Positions 1 through 7,056 of a stretch of DNA of 64,000 bases are shown here, piece by piece. Position 1 is the first letter of the stretch, and every line of letters begins with the position of its first letter. The DNA lies in contig JAUNQN010000008.1 of the NCBI GenBank assembly GCA_030536145.1, positions 1-64,000 on the forward strand, written 5' to 3'. The notes under the pieces are model-generated. The model was not told the DNA's origin. It did no database searches and saw only the letters and a list, made by a program, of their open reading frames with translations. Both the position numbers and the translations under genes were made by a program. Source of the DNA: Akkermansia sp. GTDB taxonomy: Bacteria > Verrucomicrobiota > Verrucomicrobiia > Verrucomicrobiales > Akkermansiaceae.

Positions 1-81
1 AGAACGATGATATGGCTGGTGCTGATACTATTCCTCCTGCTGACTACCTGTGATGCAGCAGAGCTTTGGCTAGCTGTTTAG
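1..81 (+). CDS. Possible 3' end of an upstream gene, or a 24-residue hydrophobic peptide
   Basis: Frame 1 is open from the window edge to a TAG at 79-81. It reads as a very hydrophobic stretch (MIWLVLILFLLLTTC) followed by a short tail, with an internal ATG at position 7. It could be the C-terminal membrane segment of a truncated upstream gene or a tiny lipoprotein-like peptide. Too little is visible to decide, and it may not be coding. Confidence 0.2.
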   Translation, partial: RTMIWLVLILFLLLTTCDAAELWLAV

Positions 82-117
82 CATGGTTAGGCGGTGCTGC
101 GGGGTCTATGGGGGTAT

Positions 118-888
118 ATGCTCAGGAAAGTGCTGAAAACAGCTGTGCTGCCGCTGCTGGCGGCGGCGGTGTGCCGCGGTGACGTGTTTGTGGCGGAGCC
201 AGCGGGCGGTGCGGATACCACGGGGGAGGTGTATGCCTGGGGCGTGGTAAGTGCCTATGACTTGCTGGGGGACATGACCCCGGGTACGGCTTATGCGGTG
301 CTGATGTGCGAGACGCATGGGCAGGCTGCCGCCTATGCGGATGCCGTGCTTACGGTGGATACGCAGCTGGATACCCGCTCCTTCAATGCGCGCGGCGAGG
401 CCCTGTTTGCCGGTGCGGGCCTGCAGCTCCGGTTCAGCGGCGGGGCAGGGGGCATCAGCTCCGATGTGGGGGCGGGCTACGCGGCGGATATCTCTGCGCT
501 GCAGGGGGTGGATTTCACGCCCTCTGCGGAAATGCTGGGGCTGGATATCAGCCAGGTGCTCATGGTGGAGAAATCCGGCTCCTTCTCCTACAGTTCCTAC
601 AACGTGCCGGAGGGGGAGCTTGCCCCCTTTGATTTCACCGTGGGCGGCGCTGCCGTGGGGGAGAAGTACGGGGATATGGTGAACATAGGCTTTGTGGCCA
701 GTGCGGCGGATGTACACCCGGGGGAGATTGCCGCCGTGCTGGATGGGTACCGGGCCGGTACGTTTGCAGACAGTTTCCAGACGATGACGGTGGTGGGGCA
801 GCACAGCACGGGCAACCTGGTGCCGGAGCTGGGGGTGTGCATGCTGGTGCTGCCGGCGGCGGTGCTGGCGGCATGGCGGCGGCGCTAG
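118..888 (+). CDS. Secreted protein with PEP-CTERM-like C-terminus
   Basis: Protein of about 256 residues with no recognised catalytic domain. The N-terminus (MLRKVLKTAVLPLLAAAVCRG) is a signal peptide. The body is Gly/Ala/Asp-rich, predicted beta-strand-like, and low in cysteine. The last residues, VPELGVCMLVLPAAVLA followed by WRRR, have the short Pro-Glu motif, hydrophobic helix and basic end of a PEP-CTERM sorting signal, with VPEL in place of the usual VPEP. An in-frame GTG at 94 would add eight residues before the signal peptide, so the ATG at 118 is preferred; a G run lies just upstream. The gene is convergent with bioA, 15 nt away. The function is unknown; an exosortase-processed envelope protein is the inference. 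Confidence 0.6.
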   Translation: MLRKVLKTAVLPLLAAAVCRGDVFVAEPAGGADTTGEVYAWGVVSAYDLLGDMTPGTAYAVLMCETHGQAAAYADAVLTVDTQLDTRSFNARGEALFAGAGLQLRFSGGAGGISSDVGAGYAADISALQGVDFTPSAEMLGLDISQVLMVEKSGSFSYSSYNVPEGELAPFDFTVGGAAVGEKYGDMVNIGFVASAADVHPGEIAAVLDGYRAGTFADSFQTMTVVGQHSTGNLVPELGVCMLVLPAAVLAAWRRR

Positions 889-903
889 GCGCTGCCTTGC
901 GCC

Positions 904-2106
904 TTATCGGCGGAACCAGGCTTTCATGGTATCACAGATTTTCACCAATTCGTCCTCTGTGATGATGTACGGCACCATGGCGTACAGGCAGCAGAGGAAG
1001 GGGCGGTTGAACACGCCGCGCTCATAGGCGAATTCCTGGAATCCGGCCAGCACGCCCGGTTCCGTGACCTCCACGCACAGGCAGCCGCCCATTACGCGGA
1101 TTTCACGGATGCGCGGGTCCGTGAACCCGTGCATTTCACGCTTCATGATGCTTTCAATGCGCTTTATTTTCTCCAAGTAGTTGCCTTCCTCAAACAGGCG
1201 GATGGATTGGTAGGCGGCGGCGCAGGCCACGGCGTTGCCCATGAAGGTGGGGCCGTGCATGAGCGCGTGGGTGGGGGAATCGCTGTAGAAGCCGCTGTAC
1301 ACCTTCTTGCCGGCCACGGTGACGGCATGGCCTATGTGGCCGCCGGTCAGGGCCTTGCCCAGCACCAGGATATCCGGCAGCACCACATCTGCCACAAAGC
1401 GGTGGCCCGTGCGGCCGAATCCCGTGGCCACCTCGTCGAACACCAGGAGCACGCCGTACTCGTCGCACAGCTCCCGGGCGCGCTGCAGGAAGGAGATATC
1501 ATACATGCGCATGCCGCCGGCGCCCTGCAGCAGGGGCTCCACGATAAAGCAGTTCAGCTCCGCGTGGTGGCGGGCGAAGGCCTCCTCCAGCGCGGGGATT
1601 TCCGTGGGGATGTTGATGACGCGGGTCTTGGGCCCGTATGCCTCCAGGATAAAGTGGTAGTCCTCGTCATCGCCCACCTCCATGGCCTTGAAGGTATCCC
1701 CATGGTAGGCGTGGGTGAGCGCCAGCACCTTGGTGCGCTGCGTTTCCCCGCGGTTCACGTAGTACTGCAGGGCCATTTTCAGCGCCACCTCCACGGCCAC
1801 GCTGCCGGAATCAGAGTAGAAGCAGTAGTCCAGGTCCCCGGGCAGCCAGTCTGCCAGCTTGGCGGAAAGGCGCTCCACGGCATCATGCGTGAGCCCGCCC
1901 AGCATCACGTGGGAGAAGCGCTGCATCTGCTCCTGCATGGCGGCGGTGATATCCGGCTGGCAGTAGCCGTGGATGACACACCACCAGGAGGATACGGAAT
2001 CAATGAGCTTGTGGCCGTCCTCCGTGTACAGGTAGACGCCCTGGGCATCCACCACCTTGTAGGGGGCCTTCATGGTTTTCATTTGTGCGTAGGGGTACCA
2101 GATCAT
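904..2106 (-). CDS. bioA: Adenosylmethionine-8-amino-7-oxononanoate aminotransferase
   Basis: PLP-dependent class III aminotransferase of biotin synthesis, converting 8-amino-7-oxononanoate to 7,8-diaminononanoate with S-adenosylmethionine as amino donor in the cytoplasm. Family landmarks: the N-terminal IWYPYAQM (IWHPYTSM in E. coli BioA), SSWWCVIHGY, SHVMLGGLTH, the cofactor-binding DSGSVAVEVALKMALQYY, LLVFDEVATGFGRTG, and the PLP lysine in VLGKALTGG. The length is about 400 residues against roughly 430 in E. coli. The open frame extends far upstream, but those residues are low-complexity and unlike BioA. A TTGCAC-17-TACCAT promoter overlaps an alternative ATG at 2136, so the start at 2106 is chosen. 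No other biotin genes are in the window. Confidence 0.9.
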   Translation of the reverse strand: MIWYPYAQMKTMKAPYKVVDAQGVYLYTEDGHKLIDSVSSWWCVIHGYCQPDITAAMQEQMQRFSHVMLGGLTHDAVERLSAKLADWLPGDLDYCFYSDSGSVAVEVALKMALQYYVNRGETQRTKVLALTHAYHGDTFKAMEVGDDEDYHFILEAYGPKTRVINIPTEIPALEEAFARHHAELNCFIVEPLLQGAGGMRMYDISFLQRARELCDEYGVLLVFDEVATGFGRTGHRFVADVVLPDILVLGKALTGGHIGHAVTVAGKKVYSGFYSDSPTHALMHGPTFMGNAVACAAAYQSIRLFEEGNYLEKIKRIESIMKREMHGFTDPRIREIRVMGGCLCVEVTEPGVLAGFQEFAYERGVFNRPFLCCLYAMVPYIITEDELVKICDTMKAWFRR

Positions 2107-2134
2107 GTGCGTTCTGCGGTGTTGTGCTGCAGGC

Positions 2135-2163
2135 ATGGTACGCCACCGCAGGGGTGTGTGCAA
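2135..2163 (-). promoter_or_regulatory. Putative bioA promoter
   Basis: On the minus strand TTGCAC (2163-2158), a 17-nt spacer and TACCAT (2140-2135) lie about 28 nt before the chosen bioA ATG. The same 100-bp gap holds the divergent promoter of the lipoprotein gene. Confidence 0.4.
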
Positions 2164-2198
2164 GGTTTTTTGCGGACATGCGCGGCAGTTGTTCGGGC

Positions 2199-2226
2199 TT
2201 GACTTGGGCGCGGGGAGTGGTAGAAT
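2199..2226 (+). promoter_or_regulatory. Promoter of the 2234 lipoprotein gene (leaderless type)
   Basis: TTGACT (2199-2204), a 16-nt spacer and TAGAAT (2221-2226). Only seven bases separate the -10 box from the ATG at 2234, so the predicted transcript starts at or next to the start codon. Confidence 0.6.
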
Positions 2227-2233
2227 CCCGCGC

Positions 2234-2686
2234 ATGAAAAAGGCAATATGCATTTCCGCCTGCGGCGCGGCTGCCCTGCTTTGCAGCAGCTGCATCACCT
2301 CCACCCTGGCTGCGGTCAGCGGTGCCAAGGCGCTGGATGACCAGCTGGGCATCAGCTCCCTGTTCAGCAGCAGCGCCCCGGAGAACCTGAACGGCCACAC
2401 CCTGGCGCTCAGCGGTGAGAAACGCACCGGTGAGGCGGAGGCGGCCTTCTCCGCCTCCCTCGCCTTCGGTGGGCAGAATCCCTGCACCATCAAGCACAAC
2501 GGAGCGGAATACACCGCCGCCTACACCCGCCAGGCAGACAAGAAGGCCCGCGTGGTGCTGGACGGCCCCGGCCGTGAGACCTACCGCCTGATTTTCACCA
2601 GCGGCACGGAGGGCACCTATGCCTACGAGGGCAAGGCCGCCGACGGCACCGTTTCCACCGGTGAGGGCCGCTTTAGCATCAAGTAA
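2234..2686 (+). CDS. Small putative lipoprotein of unknown function
   Basis: 150 residues. It begins MKKAICISACGAAALLCSSC: a basic start, a hydrophobic core and a lipobox-like LCSSC, so it is predicted to be processed by signal peptidase II and lipid-anchored. The mature part is small, Gly/Ser/Thr-rich and free of further cysteines, with alternating hydrophobic residues suggesting beta structure (for example AEYTAAYT and ETYRLIFTSGTEGTYAYEG). No family is recognised. The start is fixed by the promoter seven bases upstream and by the signal peptide. The next gene begins 20 nt after the stop, so the two may be co-transcribed. Confidence 0.65.
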   Translation: MKKAICISACGAAALLCSSCITSTLAAVSGAKALDDQLGISSLFSSSAPENLNGHTLALSGEKRTGEAEAAFSASLAFGGQNPCTIKHNGAEYTAAYTRQADKKARVVLDGPGRETYRLIFTSGTEGTYAYEGKAADGTVSTGEGRFSIK

Positions 2687-2706
2687 CCCTGCCGATACGC
2701 CCCGCA

Positions 2707-3690
2707 GTGGACGCGCGCGACCTGGTGCTGGACTACCTGGGCACCCTGCAGATGCAGGGCGCCGCGCGCCTGCCTGTGGATGAATCCGCCCGCCTTATCC
2801 TGCGGGAGTGGATGCTGGCCGCGCGCAACGGCGCCCCCCGCGTGGTGGCCCCCGCCCGCACCGCGCAGCCCGCACCGCAGCAGCCCGCTCCCGTGCCGGT
2901 AGCGCAGCAGGCGGACCGCCCCGCACCCCCCGCCGCGGATTCCCCCGGGGCAGAGGCCGCGCAGTACCTGGCCGGCCTGCGCCGCAGCCTGGATGACACC
3001 ACCCCGGCAGACAACGGCGGGGAGGAGGAGGATATTCCCTTCTTCCGCCCCGGCGGCAGCACGGAGGAGGAGGCCTGGGCCAACCTGCACCGCCTGCTCC
3101 CCGCCTGGAAACCCCTGCGCGAGCTGAATAGTTTGCGTGAAAAGCCTGTTTACGGTGAAGGAAACCGTCATGCCGCCATCATGATGGTGGGGGATGCCCC
3201 CAACTATTACGACGAGAAGGCGGGCCACCTGTTCCAGAACGAGGTGGGCAACAAGCTGGACGGCATGCTGAAGGCCATGGGCCTGACCCGCGCGGATATC
3301 TACCTGACCCCGCTGGTGAAATTCCGCCCGGAGCAGCCGCGCCAGACCATGAACACGCGCCCGCCCACGGAGCGGGAAATCCGTTTCAGCATGCCCGTGC
3401 TGGACCTGGAGGTGGCCCTGGTGCGCCCCCGCGTCATCGTGGCCCTGGGCGTCATCGCCGCGCGCGGCCTGCTGCAGCGCGGCAACATTCCCCTTTCCGA
3501 ATACCAGCAAATGCCCGGAGACTACCGCGGCATTCCCGTGGTGGTGACCCACCACCCCAGCTACCTGATCCGCACCAGTGACCTGGCGGAGCGCCGCCGC
3601 CTGTGGGAGGAAATGCTGCGTGTGATGGAAATGGTGGGCCTGCCCATTTCAGACAAGCAGCGCGGCTATTTCCTGCCCAAGCAGGGCTGA
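2707..3690 (+). CDS. Uracil-DNA glycosylase superfamily protein (family-4-like, no cysteines)
   Basis: 327 residues starting at a GTG. About the first 130 residues are Pro/Ala-rich and probably disordered. The rest resembles type-4 uracil-DNA glycosylase: YGEGNRHAAIMMVGDAPN (motif 1, normally GE-A/G-PG), GLTRADIYLTPLVKFRP, RPPTEREI, VRPRVIVALGVIAARGLL, and the C-terminal THHPSYLIRT (normally HPS-Y/A-LLR). Family 4 enzymes bind a 4Fe-4S cluster through four cysteines. This protein contains no cysteine at all, and serine occupies one expected ligand position. It may therefore be an iron-sulfur-free variant or have lost glycosylase activity. The GTG start lies 20 nt after the lipoprotein stop, with no obvious ribosome site. 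Confidence 0.7.
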   Translation: MDARDLVLDYLGTLQMQGAARLPVDESARLILREWMLAARNGAPRVVAPARTAQPAPQQPAPVPVAQQADRPAPPAADSPGAEAAQYLAGLRRSLDDTTPADNGGEEEDIPFFRPGGSTEEEAWANLHRLLPAWKPLRELNSLREKPVYGEGNRHAAIMMVGDAPNYYDEKAGHLFQNEVGNKLDGMLKAMGLTRADIYLTPLVKFRPEQPRQTMNTRPPTEREIRFSMPVLDLEVALVRPRVIVALGVIAARGLLQRGNIPLSEYQQMPGDYRGIPVVVTHHPSYLIRTSDLAERRRLWEEMLRVMEMVGLPISDKQRGYFLPKQG

Positions 3691-3695
3691 ACCGC

Positions 3696-3724
3696 AAAAA
3701 AGCCGCGCGCCCGCAGGGCGCGCG
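3696..3724 (-). terminator. Rho-independent terminator of trmD
   Basis: A perfect nine-base-pair GC stem (CGCGCGCCC and GGGCGCGCG with a GCA loop, 3704-3724) is followed on the minus strand by six T (complement of 3701-3696). It sits between the convergent 3' ends of the glycosylase-like gene and trmD, and may work in both directions. Confidence 0.75.
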
Positions 3725-3734
3725 TACTCAAAAA

Positions 3735-4526
3735 TCAATTGCCCGCCGCGCCGTCGGCGCCGCCCCTGGGCTTGTATCCCGTCTGGCGGGTCTTCTTCTT
3801 CTTGGGGTTGAAAAACTCCGGGTGCTTGGCGGCCCAGGCCTCGTAGAGGTCCGGGCGGTTGGCCTTGGTGCGTGCCACGGCCTGCTCCAGTTTCCATTCC
3901 GCGATGGCCTTGTGGTTGCCGGAAAGGAAGACGGGGGGCACATCCATGCCGCGGAAGGAGTTGGGCTTGGTGTAGGCGGGGGCCTCCAGCAGGCCGTCGG
4001 AGAAGGATTCCTCCACGCTGCTGCGCTCATCCCCCAGGGCACCGGGCAGCAGGCGCGCCACGGCATCGATGACCACCACGGCGGCAATGGCCCCGTTCGT
4101 CAGGATATAGTCGCCTATGGAAAGCTCCATGTCCACCAGGGTCTCGATGACGCGGTGGTCCACGCCCTCGTAATGCCCGCAGAGGACGATGTAGTGCGCA
4201 TCCCCGCCGTCCATGCAGGGGGCGGCCAGCTCCTGCGCCACGGGCTGGCTGAACACGCGGCCCTGCGGGGTCATCAGGATGACCCGGGTATTCTCCCGCC
4301 GCAGCTCCTCGATGGCCTCGAATATGGGCTCGCACTTCATCAGCATGCCCTGGCCGCCGCCGCACAGGTAGTCGTCCGTGCGGCGGTACTTGTCATGTGT
4401 CCAGTCGCGCAGCTGGTGGGCGCGCACGGTAATCAGCCCGCTTTCCGCCGCACGCCCCATAATGCTCTGGGACAGCGGTACGGAGATGAGCTCCGGGAAC
4501 AGGGTCAGGACATCGATTTCTAACAT
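3735..4526 (-). CDS. trmD: tRNA (guanine-37-N1)-methyltransferase
   Basis: Cytoplasmic SPOUT methyltransferase that makes m1G37 in tRNAs reading CNN codons, preventing +1 frameshifting. It has 263 residues, slightly longer than E. coli TrmD (255), with a basic KKKKTR-rich tail. Family features: the opening MLEIDVLTLFPELI; the HQLRDWTHDKYRRTDDYLCGG block; ILMTPQGRVF; and the trefoil-knot S-adenosylmethionine site around LCGHYEGVDHRVIE and SIGDYILTNG. The ATG at 4526 directly abuts the left inverted repeat of the 670-bp element, so the native leader was replaced or moved when the element inserted. The order prfB, element, trmD on one strand suggests that an older prfB-trmD transcription unit was interrupted. 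Confidence 0.92.
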   Translation of the reverse strand: MLEIDVLTLFPELISVPLSQSIMGRAAESGLITVRAHQLRDWTHDKYRRTDDYLCGGGQGMLMKCEPIFEAIEELRRENTRVILMTPQGRVFSQPVAQELAAPCMDGGDAHYIVLCGHYEGVDHRVIETLVDMELSIGDYILTNGAIAAVVVIDAVARLLPGALGDERSSVEESFSDGLLEAPAYTKPNSFRGMDVPPVFLSGNHKAIAEWKLEQAVARTKANRPDLYEAWAAKHPEFFNPKKKKTRQTGYKPRGGADGAAGN

Positions 4527-4566
4527 ATTTACTAGGTACTATGTACTAGGTACGATTTGGGAATTC
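4527..4566. repeat. Left terminal inverted repeat of the S23-type element
   Basis: 40 bp starting ATTTACTAGGTACTATG and ending GGGAATTC. It contains two copies of TACTAGGTAC and pairs with 5157-5196 on the opposite strand with five mismatches. It touches the trmD start codon and overlaps the last two bases of the four-helix-bundle gene frame. Confidence 0.7.
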
Positions 4567-4918
4567 AGCCCGCTTCGCGGGTGGTTTTGCAGGCTGCCGC
4601 CATAATGGCGGCAATTTGCCGGGCCTCGTCAGCGAGTGGTTGCACACGGGGTTCCGGCATGAGGCCGGCCATGCAGATAAGTTCCAGCCAGTAGATGGAT
4701 TCATCGGCCTCCTCCTCGCAAATCTTGAGCTTGGCGGCAAAATCTGCCCGGCTCTTGGCCAGGCAGGCGGCCCGGTAATTGGCACCCACGGAAGTACCGC
4801 AGCGCAGGAGTTGCTTGCCGAGCACATACTCTGCAGTGCCCTTGGGCAGGGCTGCTTGCAGCCGGATGATGCGCAACGCAAATTGCTGCGTACGTTTTTG
4901 CAATTCCTGTTTATCCAT
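4565..4918 (-). CDS. Four-helix-bundle protein (S23 / 23S rRNA intervening-sequence type)
   Basis: 117 residues, mostly helical, starting MDKQELQKRTQQFALRIIRL. It shows the family pattern: a helix 1 ending in the LPKGTAEYVLGKQLLRCGTS region, the signature SVGANYRAAC, then KSRADFAAKLKICEEEADES and IYWLELICMAG, and a final helix with Ala repeats. Proteins of this family (TIGR02436-like, related to Avd of diversity-generating retroelements) are encoded in 23S rRNA intervening sequences and in intergenic copies in many phyla; their biochemical role is unresolved. Here the gene lies inside a 670-bp inverted-repeat element. No reverse transcriptase or variable-repeat target is nearby, so an Avd role is unlikely. 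Confidence 0.85.
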   Translation of the reverse strand: MDKQELQKRTQQFALRIIRLQAALPKGTAEYVLGKQLLRCGTSVGANYRAACLAKSRADFAAKLKICEEEADESIYWLELICMAGLMPEPRVQPLADEARQIAAIMAAACKTTREAG

Positions 4919-4985
4919 GTCTTGTGGGTTGGTGCCGGTTTCCCGCAGTGTGCCGGGAATCCAAGAATCCTAAACCGCCGGGGGG

Positions 4986-5105
4986 TTATTTTTTGAGATG
5001 CGGCGCAACCAGAAAGCCGCCCGGCTGCTGCTGGCAGGAGGCCAGGACAGCGGCGGCAGCCACGGGACAGGCCACTTTCTTGACTGTTTCAGGCTTGATT
5101 TCCAT
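4986..5105 (-). CDS. Small lipoprotein-like ORF (39 residues) inside the element
   Basis: Read directly on the minus strand from ATG at 5105-5103 to TAA at 4988-4986. It encodes a basic start (MEIKPETVKKVACPV), an Ala/Val core and a lipobox-like LASC at residues 21-24, followed by QQQPGGFLVAPHLKK. The arrangement resembles entericidin-sized lipoproteins, but no family is recognised. It precedes the four-helix-bundle gene on the same strand. It is short enough to be chance; the signal-peptide pattern is the only support. Confidence 0.35.
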   Translation of the reverse strand: MEIKPETVKKVACPVAAAAVLASCQQQPGGFLVAPHLKK

Positions 5106-5126
5106 GGTGTACGAAAGAGAAGTTCG

Positions 5127-5158
5127 TCGGCGCGCTGCCGCGCGCGGCAGCGCGCCGA
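5127..5158. repeat. 32-bp perfect palindrome
   Basis: The two 16-base halves (TCGGCGCGCTGCCGCG and its exact complement) meet at 5142/5143 without a loop. It is almost entirely G and C, unlike the AT-rich inverted repeat it overlaps by two bases at 5157. Confidence 0.85.
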
Positions 5159-5196
5159 ATTCCTAAATAGTACCTAGTAAATAGTACTTGGTAAAT
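5157..5196. repeat. Right terminal inverted repeat of the S23-type element
   Basis: 40 bp starting GAATTCCTAAATAGTACC and ending GTAAAT. It is the inverted partner of 4527-4566 and ends 4 nt before the prfB stop codon. Confidence 0.7.
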
Positions 5197-5200
5197 CCCG

Positions 5201-6314
5201 TTATGCGTTGGCGTTGTGCCGCAGCATGGCCTCGATGTACCCGTCGATGTTGCCGTCCATCACGTCCTGGATGTTGCCGGACTCGTACTGCGTGCGCAGG
5301 TCCTTCACCATCTGGTACGGCTGGAAGACATAGGAGCGGATCTGGTTGCCCCAGGCGATGTCGCCCTTCTCGGAGTACTGGCGGTCGGCCTCGGCGCGCT
5401 TGCGGTCCTCCTCCAGCTGGATGAGGCGTGCCTTGAGCATGCGCATGGCCTCCTCCCTGTTGCGGAGCTGGGAGCGCTGGGTCTGGCAGGCCACGATGAT
5501 GCCGGTGGGCAGGTGGGTAAGGCGCACGGCGGTTTCCACCTTGTTCACGTTCTGGCCGCCCTTGCCGCCGGAGCGGTAGGTGTCCATCTTCACATCGGCC
5601 TCCTTCACCTCGATCTCGATGTCGTCGGATATGTCCGGCGTGGCATCCAGGGAGCAGAAGGAGGTGTGGCGCTTGCCGGCGGCATCGAACGGGCTCATGC
5701 GCACCAGGCGGTGGATGCCGCGCTCGTTCTTCAGGTAGCCGTAGGCGTACTCTCCGGCAATCTTGATGGTCACGGAGCGTATGCCGGCCTCGTCGCCGTC
5801 GGTGCTTTCCATGATTTCCGTGGTAAAGCCGTGGCGCTCACAGTAGCGCAGGTACATGCGCATGAGCATGCTGGCCCAGTCGCACGCCTCCGTGCCGCCG
5901 GCACCGGCGTGGATGGTGATGTAGCAGCCGGCGTCGTCATGCGGGGAATTGAGCAGCGTGAGCAGCTCAAACTCCTCCATACGCTTCACCCAGGCGTCAT
6001 ATTCCGCCTTGGCCTCTGCGGCCATTTCCGGTTCCTCTGCGGCCATTTCCACGGCCACTTCCACGTCCTCCAGCCCGCTCTCCAGGGCGCGGAACTGTTC
6101 CAGGCGGCGTTTCAGGGGGTTCACTTCACTCATCAGCGCGCGGGCGGCCTCCGGGTTGTCCCAGAAATCCGGTGCGCTCATGCGGGTGTCAAGCTCTGCA
6201 ACTTTTGATTCCAGGCTTGCGAGGTCAAAGATAGCTCCCGAGCTCGGAAAGACGGCTGCGCATGGCCTCCGTGTCAAGCGTCGAGAGATCGATATTGGTC
6301 GTCTGGTTCTCCAT
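5201..6314 (-). CDS. prfB: Peptide chain release factor 2 (programmed +1 frameshift)
   Basis: RF2 recognises UAA and UGA and triggers peptide release on the ribosome. The first 29 codons ([16 protein letters not shown]... ending SELGSYL) run into an in-frame TGA at 6227-6225. The rest of the protein, from [13 protein letters not shown] onward, is in the +1 frame. Joined, the product is about 370 residues (E. coli RF2 has 365). Domain signs: the RF2-type anticodon tripeptide SPF in [15 protein letters not shown], and the catalytic GGQ in [17 protein letters not shown]. The long open frame upstream of the frameshift in the second frame has no RF2 similarity and was not used as the start. A TTGACA-17-TATATT promoter lies 9 nt before the ATG. 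Confidence 0.93.
6224..6230 (-). other. prfB: Programmed +1 frameshift site of prfB
   Basis: The minus strand reads CTTTGAC (6230-6224), the canonical RF2 slip sequence, preceded by GGGAGC three bases before CTT as a Shine-Dalgarno-like stimulator. Low RF2 lets the ribosome slip past TGA, giving autoregulation as in most bacteria. Confidence 0.93.
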
Positions 6315-6323
6315 ACGCGCGGG

Positions 6324-6352
6324 AATATACACTCCCGCGGCCCGTTTGTCAA
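6324..6352 (-). promoter_or_regulatory. prfB promoter
   Basis: Minus strand TTGACA (6352-6347), a 17-nt spacer and TATATT (6329-6324), with nine bases before the ATG at 6314. This is a near-leaderless arrangement. Confidence 0.65.
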
Positions 6353-6401
6353 ACTCCTTATGCCCGGCGCGGCAAATTTGGCGCTGCGGGCGTTTCCTTC
6401 C

Positions 6402-6430
6402 TTGCAATCGGGCGCGGGCGGGAGTAGAAT
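6402..6430 (+). promoter_or_regulatory. Promoter of the DJ-1/PfpI gene (leaderless type)
   Basis: TTGCAA (6402-6407), a 17-nt spacer and TAGAAT (6425-6430). Seven bases separate it from the ATG at 6438. Confidence 0.6.
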
Positions 6431-6437
6431 GGCGGGC

Positions 6438-6983
6438 ATGATGAAACCAATCCTTTTTGTGATGGCTCCCGGGTTCGAGGAGATTGAGCTGGCTGCACCC
6501 ATAGATATCCTGCGCCGCCTGGAGATACCGGTGGTGACCGCCGGGCTGGAGGGGCTGACGGTGAAAGGCGCCCATGGGGTGGAAATGCGTGCGGAGATGC
6601 TGCTGGTGGATGTGGTGGCGGAGGACTACGACGGCGTGGTGCTGCCGGGCGGCCCGGCCTCCTGGACACTGCGCGACACCCCCGCCATCCGCACGCTGGT
6701 GCGCGCCATGCACGGGGAGGGCAAGCTGGTGGGCGCCATTTGCGCCGCGCCCATAGCGCTGGAGGCCGCGGGCGTGCTCACCGGGCGCCGCGTGACCTGC
6801 TACCCGGCGGTGAAGGGGGACCTGGCCTCTGCGGCAGAGGTGCTGGACACGCCCGCCGCCACGGATGCCAACATTGTGACCGGCCGCGGCCCCGGCGCCG
6901 CGCTGGAGTTCGGCTTTGCCCTGGCGGCCTACCTGGGCAAGGCGGAGGCGGTGCCGCAGCTCCGCGCGGACATGTGCGTGTAA
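6438..6983 (+). CDS. DJ-1/PfpI family protein (class I glutamine amidotransferase-like)
   Basis: 181 residues. DJ-1 superfamily members are small cytoplasmic proteins with a nucleophilic-elbow cysteine, acting as glyoxalase/deglycase-like, chaperone or stress proteins. Visible landmarks: [20 protein letters not shown] with the conserved acidic residue in FEEIE, a [14 protein letters not shown] loop, and the nucleophile cysteine in [16 protein letters not shown]. The following YPAVK and [16 protein letters not shown] blocks are also typical of the DJ-1/ThiJ branch. Three ATGs are in frame (6429, 6438, 6441); the first overlaps the -10 box, so 6438 is chosen, with 6441 possible. A GC hairpin with six T follows the gene. 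Confidence 0.85.
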   Translation: MMKPILFVMAPGFEEIELAAPIDILRRLEIPVVTAGLEGLTVKGAHGVEMRAEMLLVDVVAEDYDGVVLPGGPASWTLRDTPAIRTLVRAMHGEGKLVGAICAAPIALEAAGVLTGRRVTCYPAVKGDLASAAEVLDTPAATDANIVTGRGPGAALEFGFALAAYLGKAEAVPQLRADMCV

Positions 6984-7020
6984 GGCGGGCGGGGCATATC
7001 CATCTGCGGGGCGGGGCGCC

Positions 7021-7042
7021 GGGCGCGTTCCCGCCCTTTTTT
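7021..7042 (+). terminator. Rho-independent terminator after the DJ-1/PfpI gene
   Basis: GGGCG (7021-7025), a six-base loop and CGCCC (7032-7036), followed by six T (7037-7042). It lies just upstream of the purB promoter. Confidence 0.6.
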
Positions 7043-7056
7043 GCGTCGTTTTGCTC

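Larger units (their letters stand above)
4527..5196 (-). mobile_element. 670-bp element with 40-bp terminal inverted repeats carrying an S23/IVP-type four-helix-bundle gene
   Basis: The ends 4527-4566 and 5157-5196 are imperfect inverted repeats matching at 35 of 40 positions when aligned by eye. Both contain ATTTAC near the outer end, the core TACTAGGTAC, and GAATTC at the inner end. The element holds a four-helix-bundle protein gene, a 39-codon lipoprotein-like frame and a 32-bp perfect palindrome beside the right repeat. It fits exactly between the prfB stop (4 nt away) and the trmD ATG (adjacent). Genes of this protein family are known from rRNA intervening sequences flanked by inverted repeats. 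There is no transposase, so any movement would need help in trans. Confidence 0.65.

Noticed and set aside
2107-2514. A longer BioA beginning at 2514
   Set aside because: The extra 136 residues are unlike BioA, overlap the divergent lipoprotein gene, and lie upstream of the predicted bioA promoter.
4565-4918. Avd accessory protein of a diversity-generating retroelement
   Set aside because: No reverse transcriptase, template repeat or variable repeat is nearby; the flanking inverted repeats fit an IVS-type element better.
6315-6502. A 433-residue RF2 starting at 6502 in the second frame
   Set aside because: The upstream residues are unrelated to RF2. The RF2 N-terminus and the CTTTGAC slip site in the other frame show that the protein is made by frameshifting from 6314.
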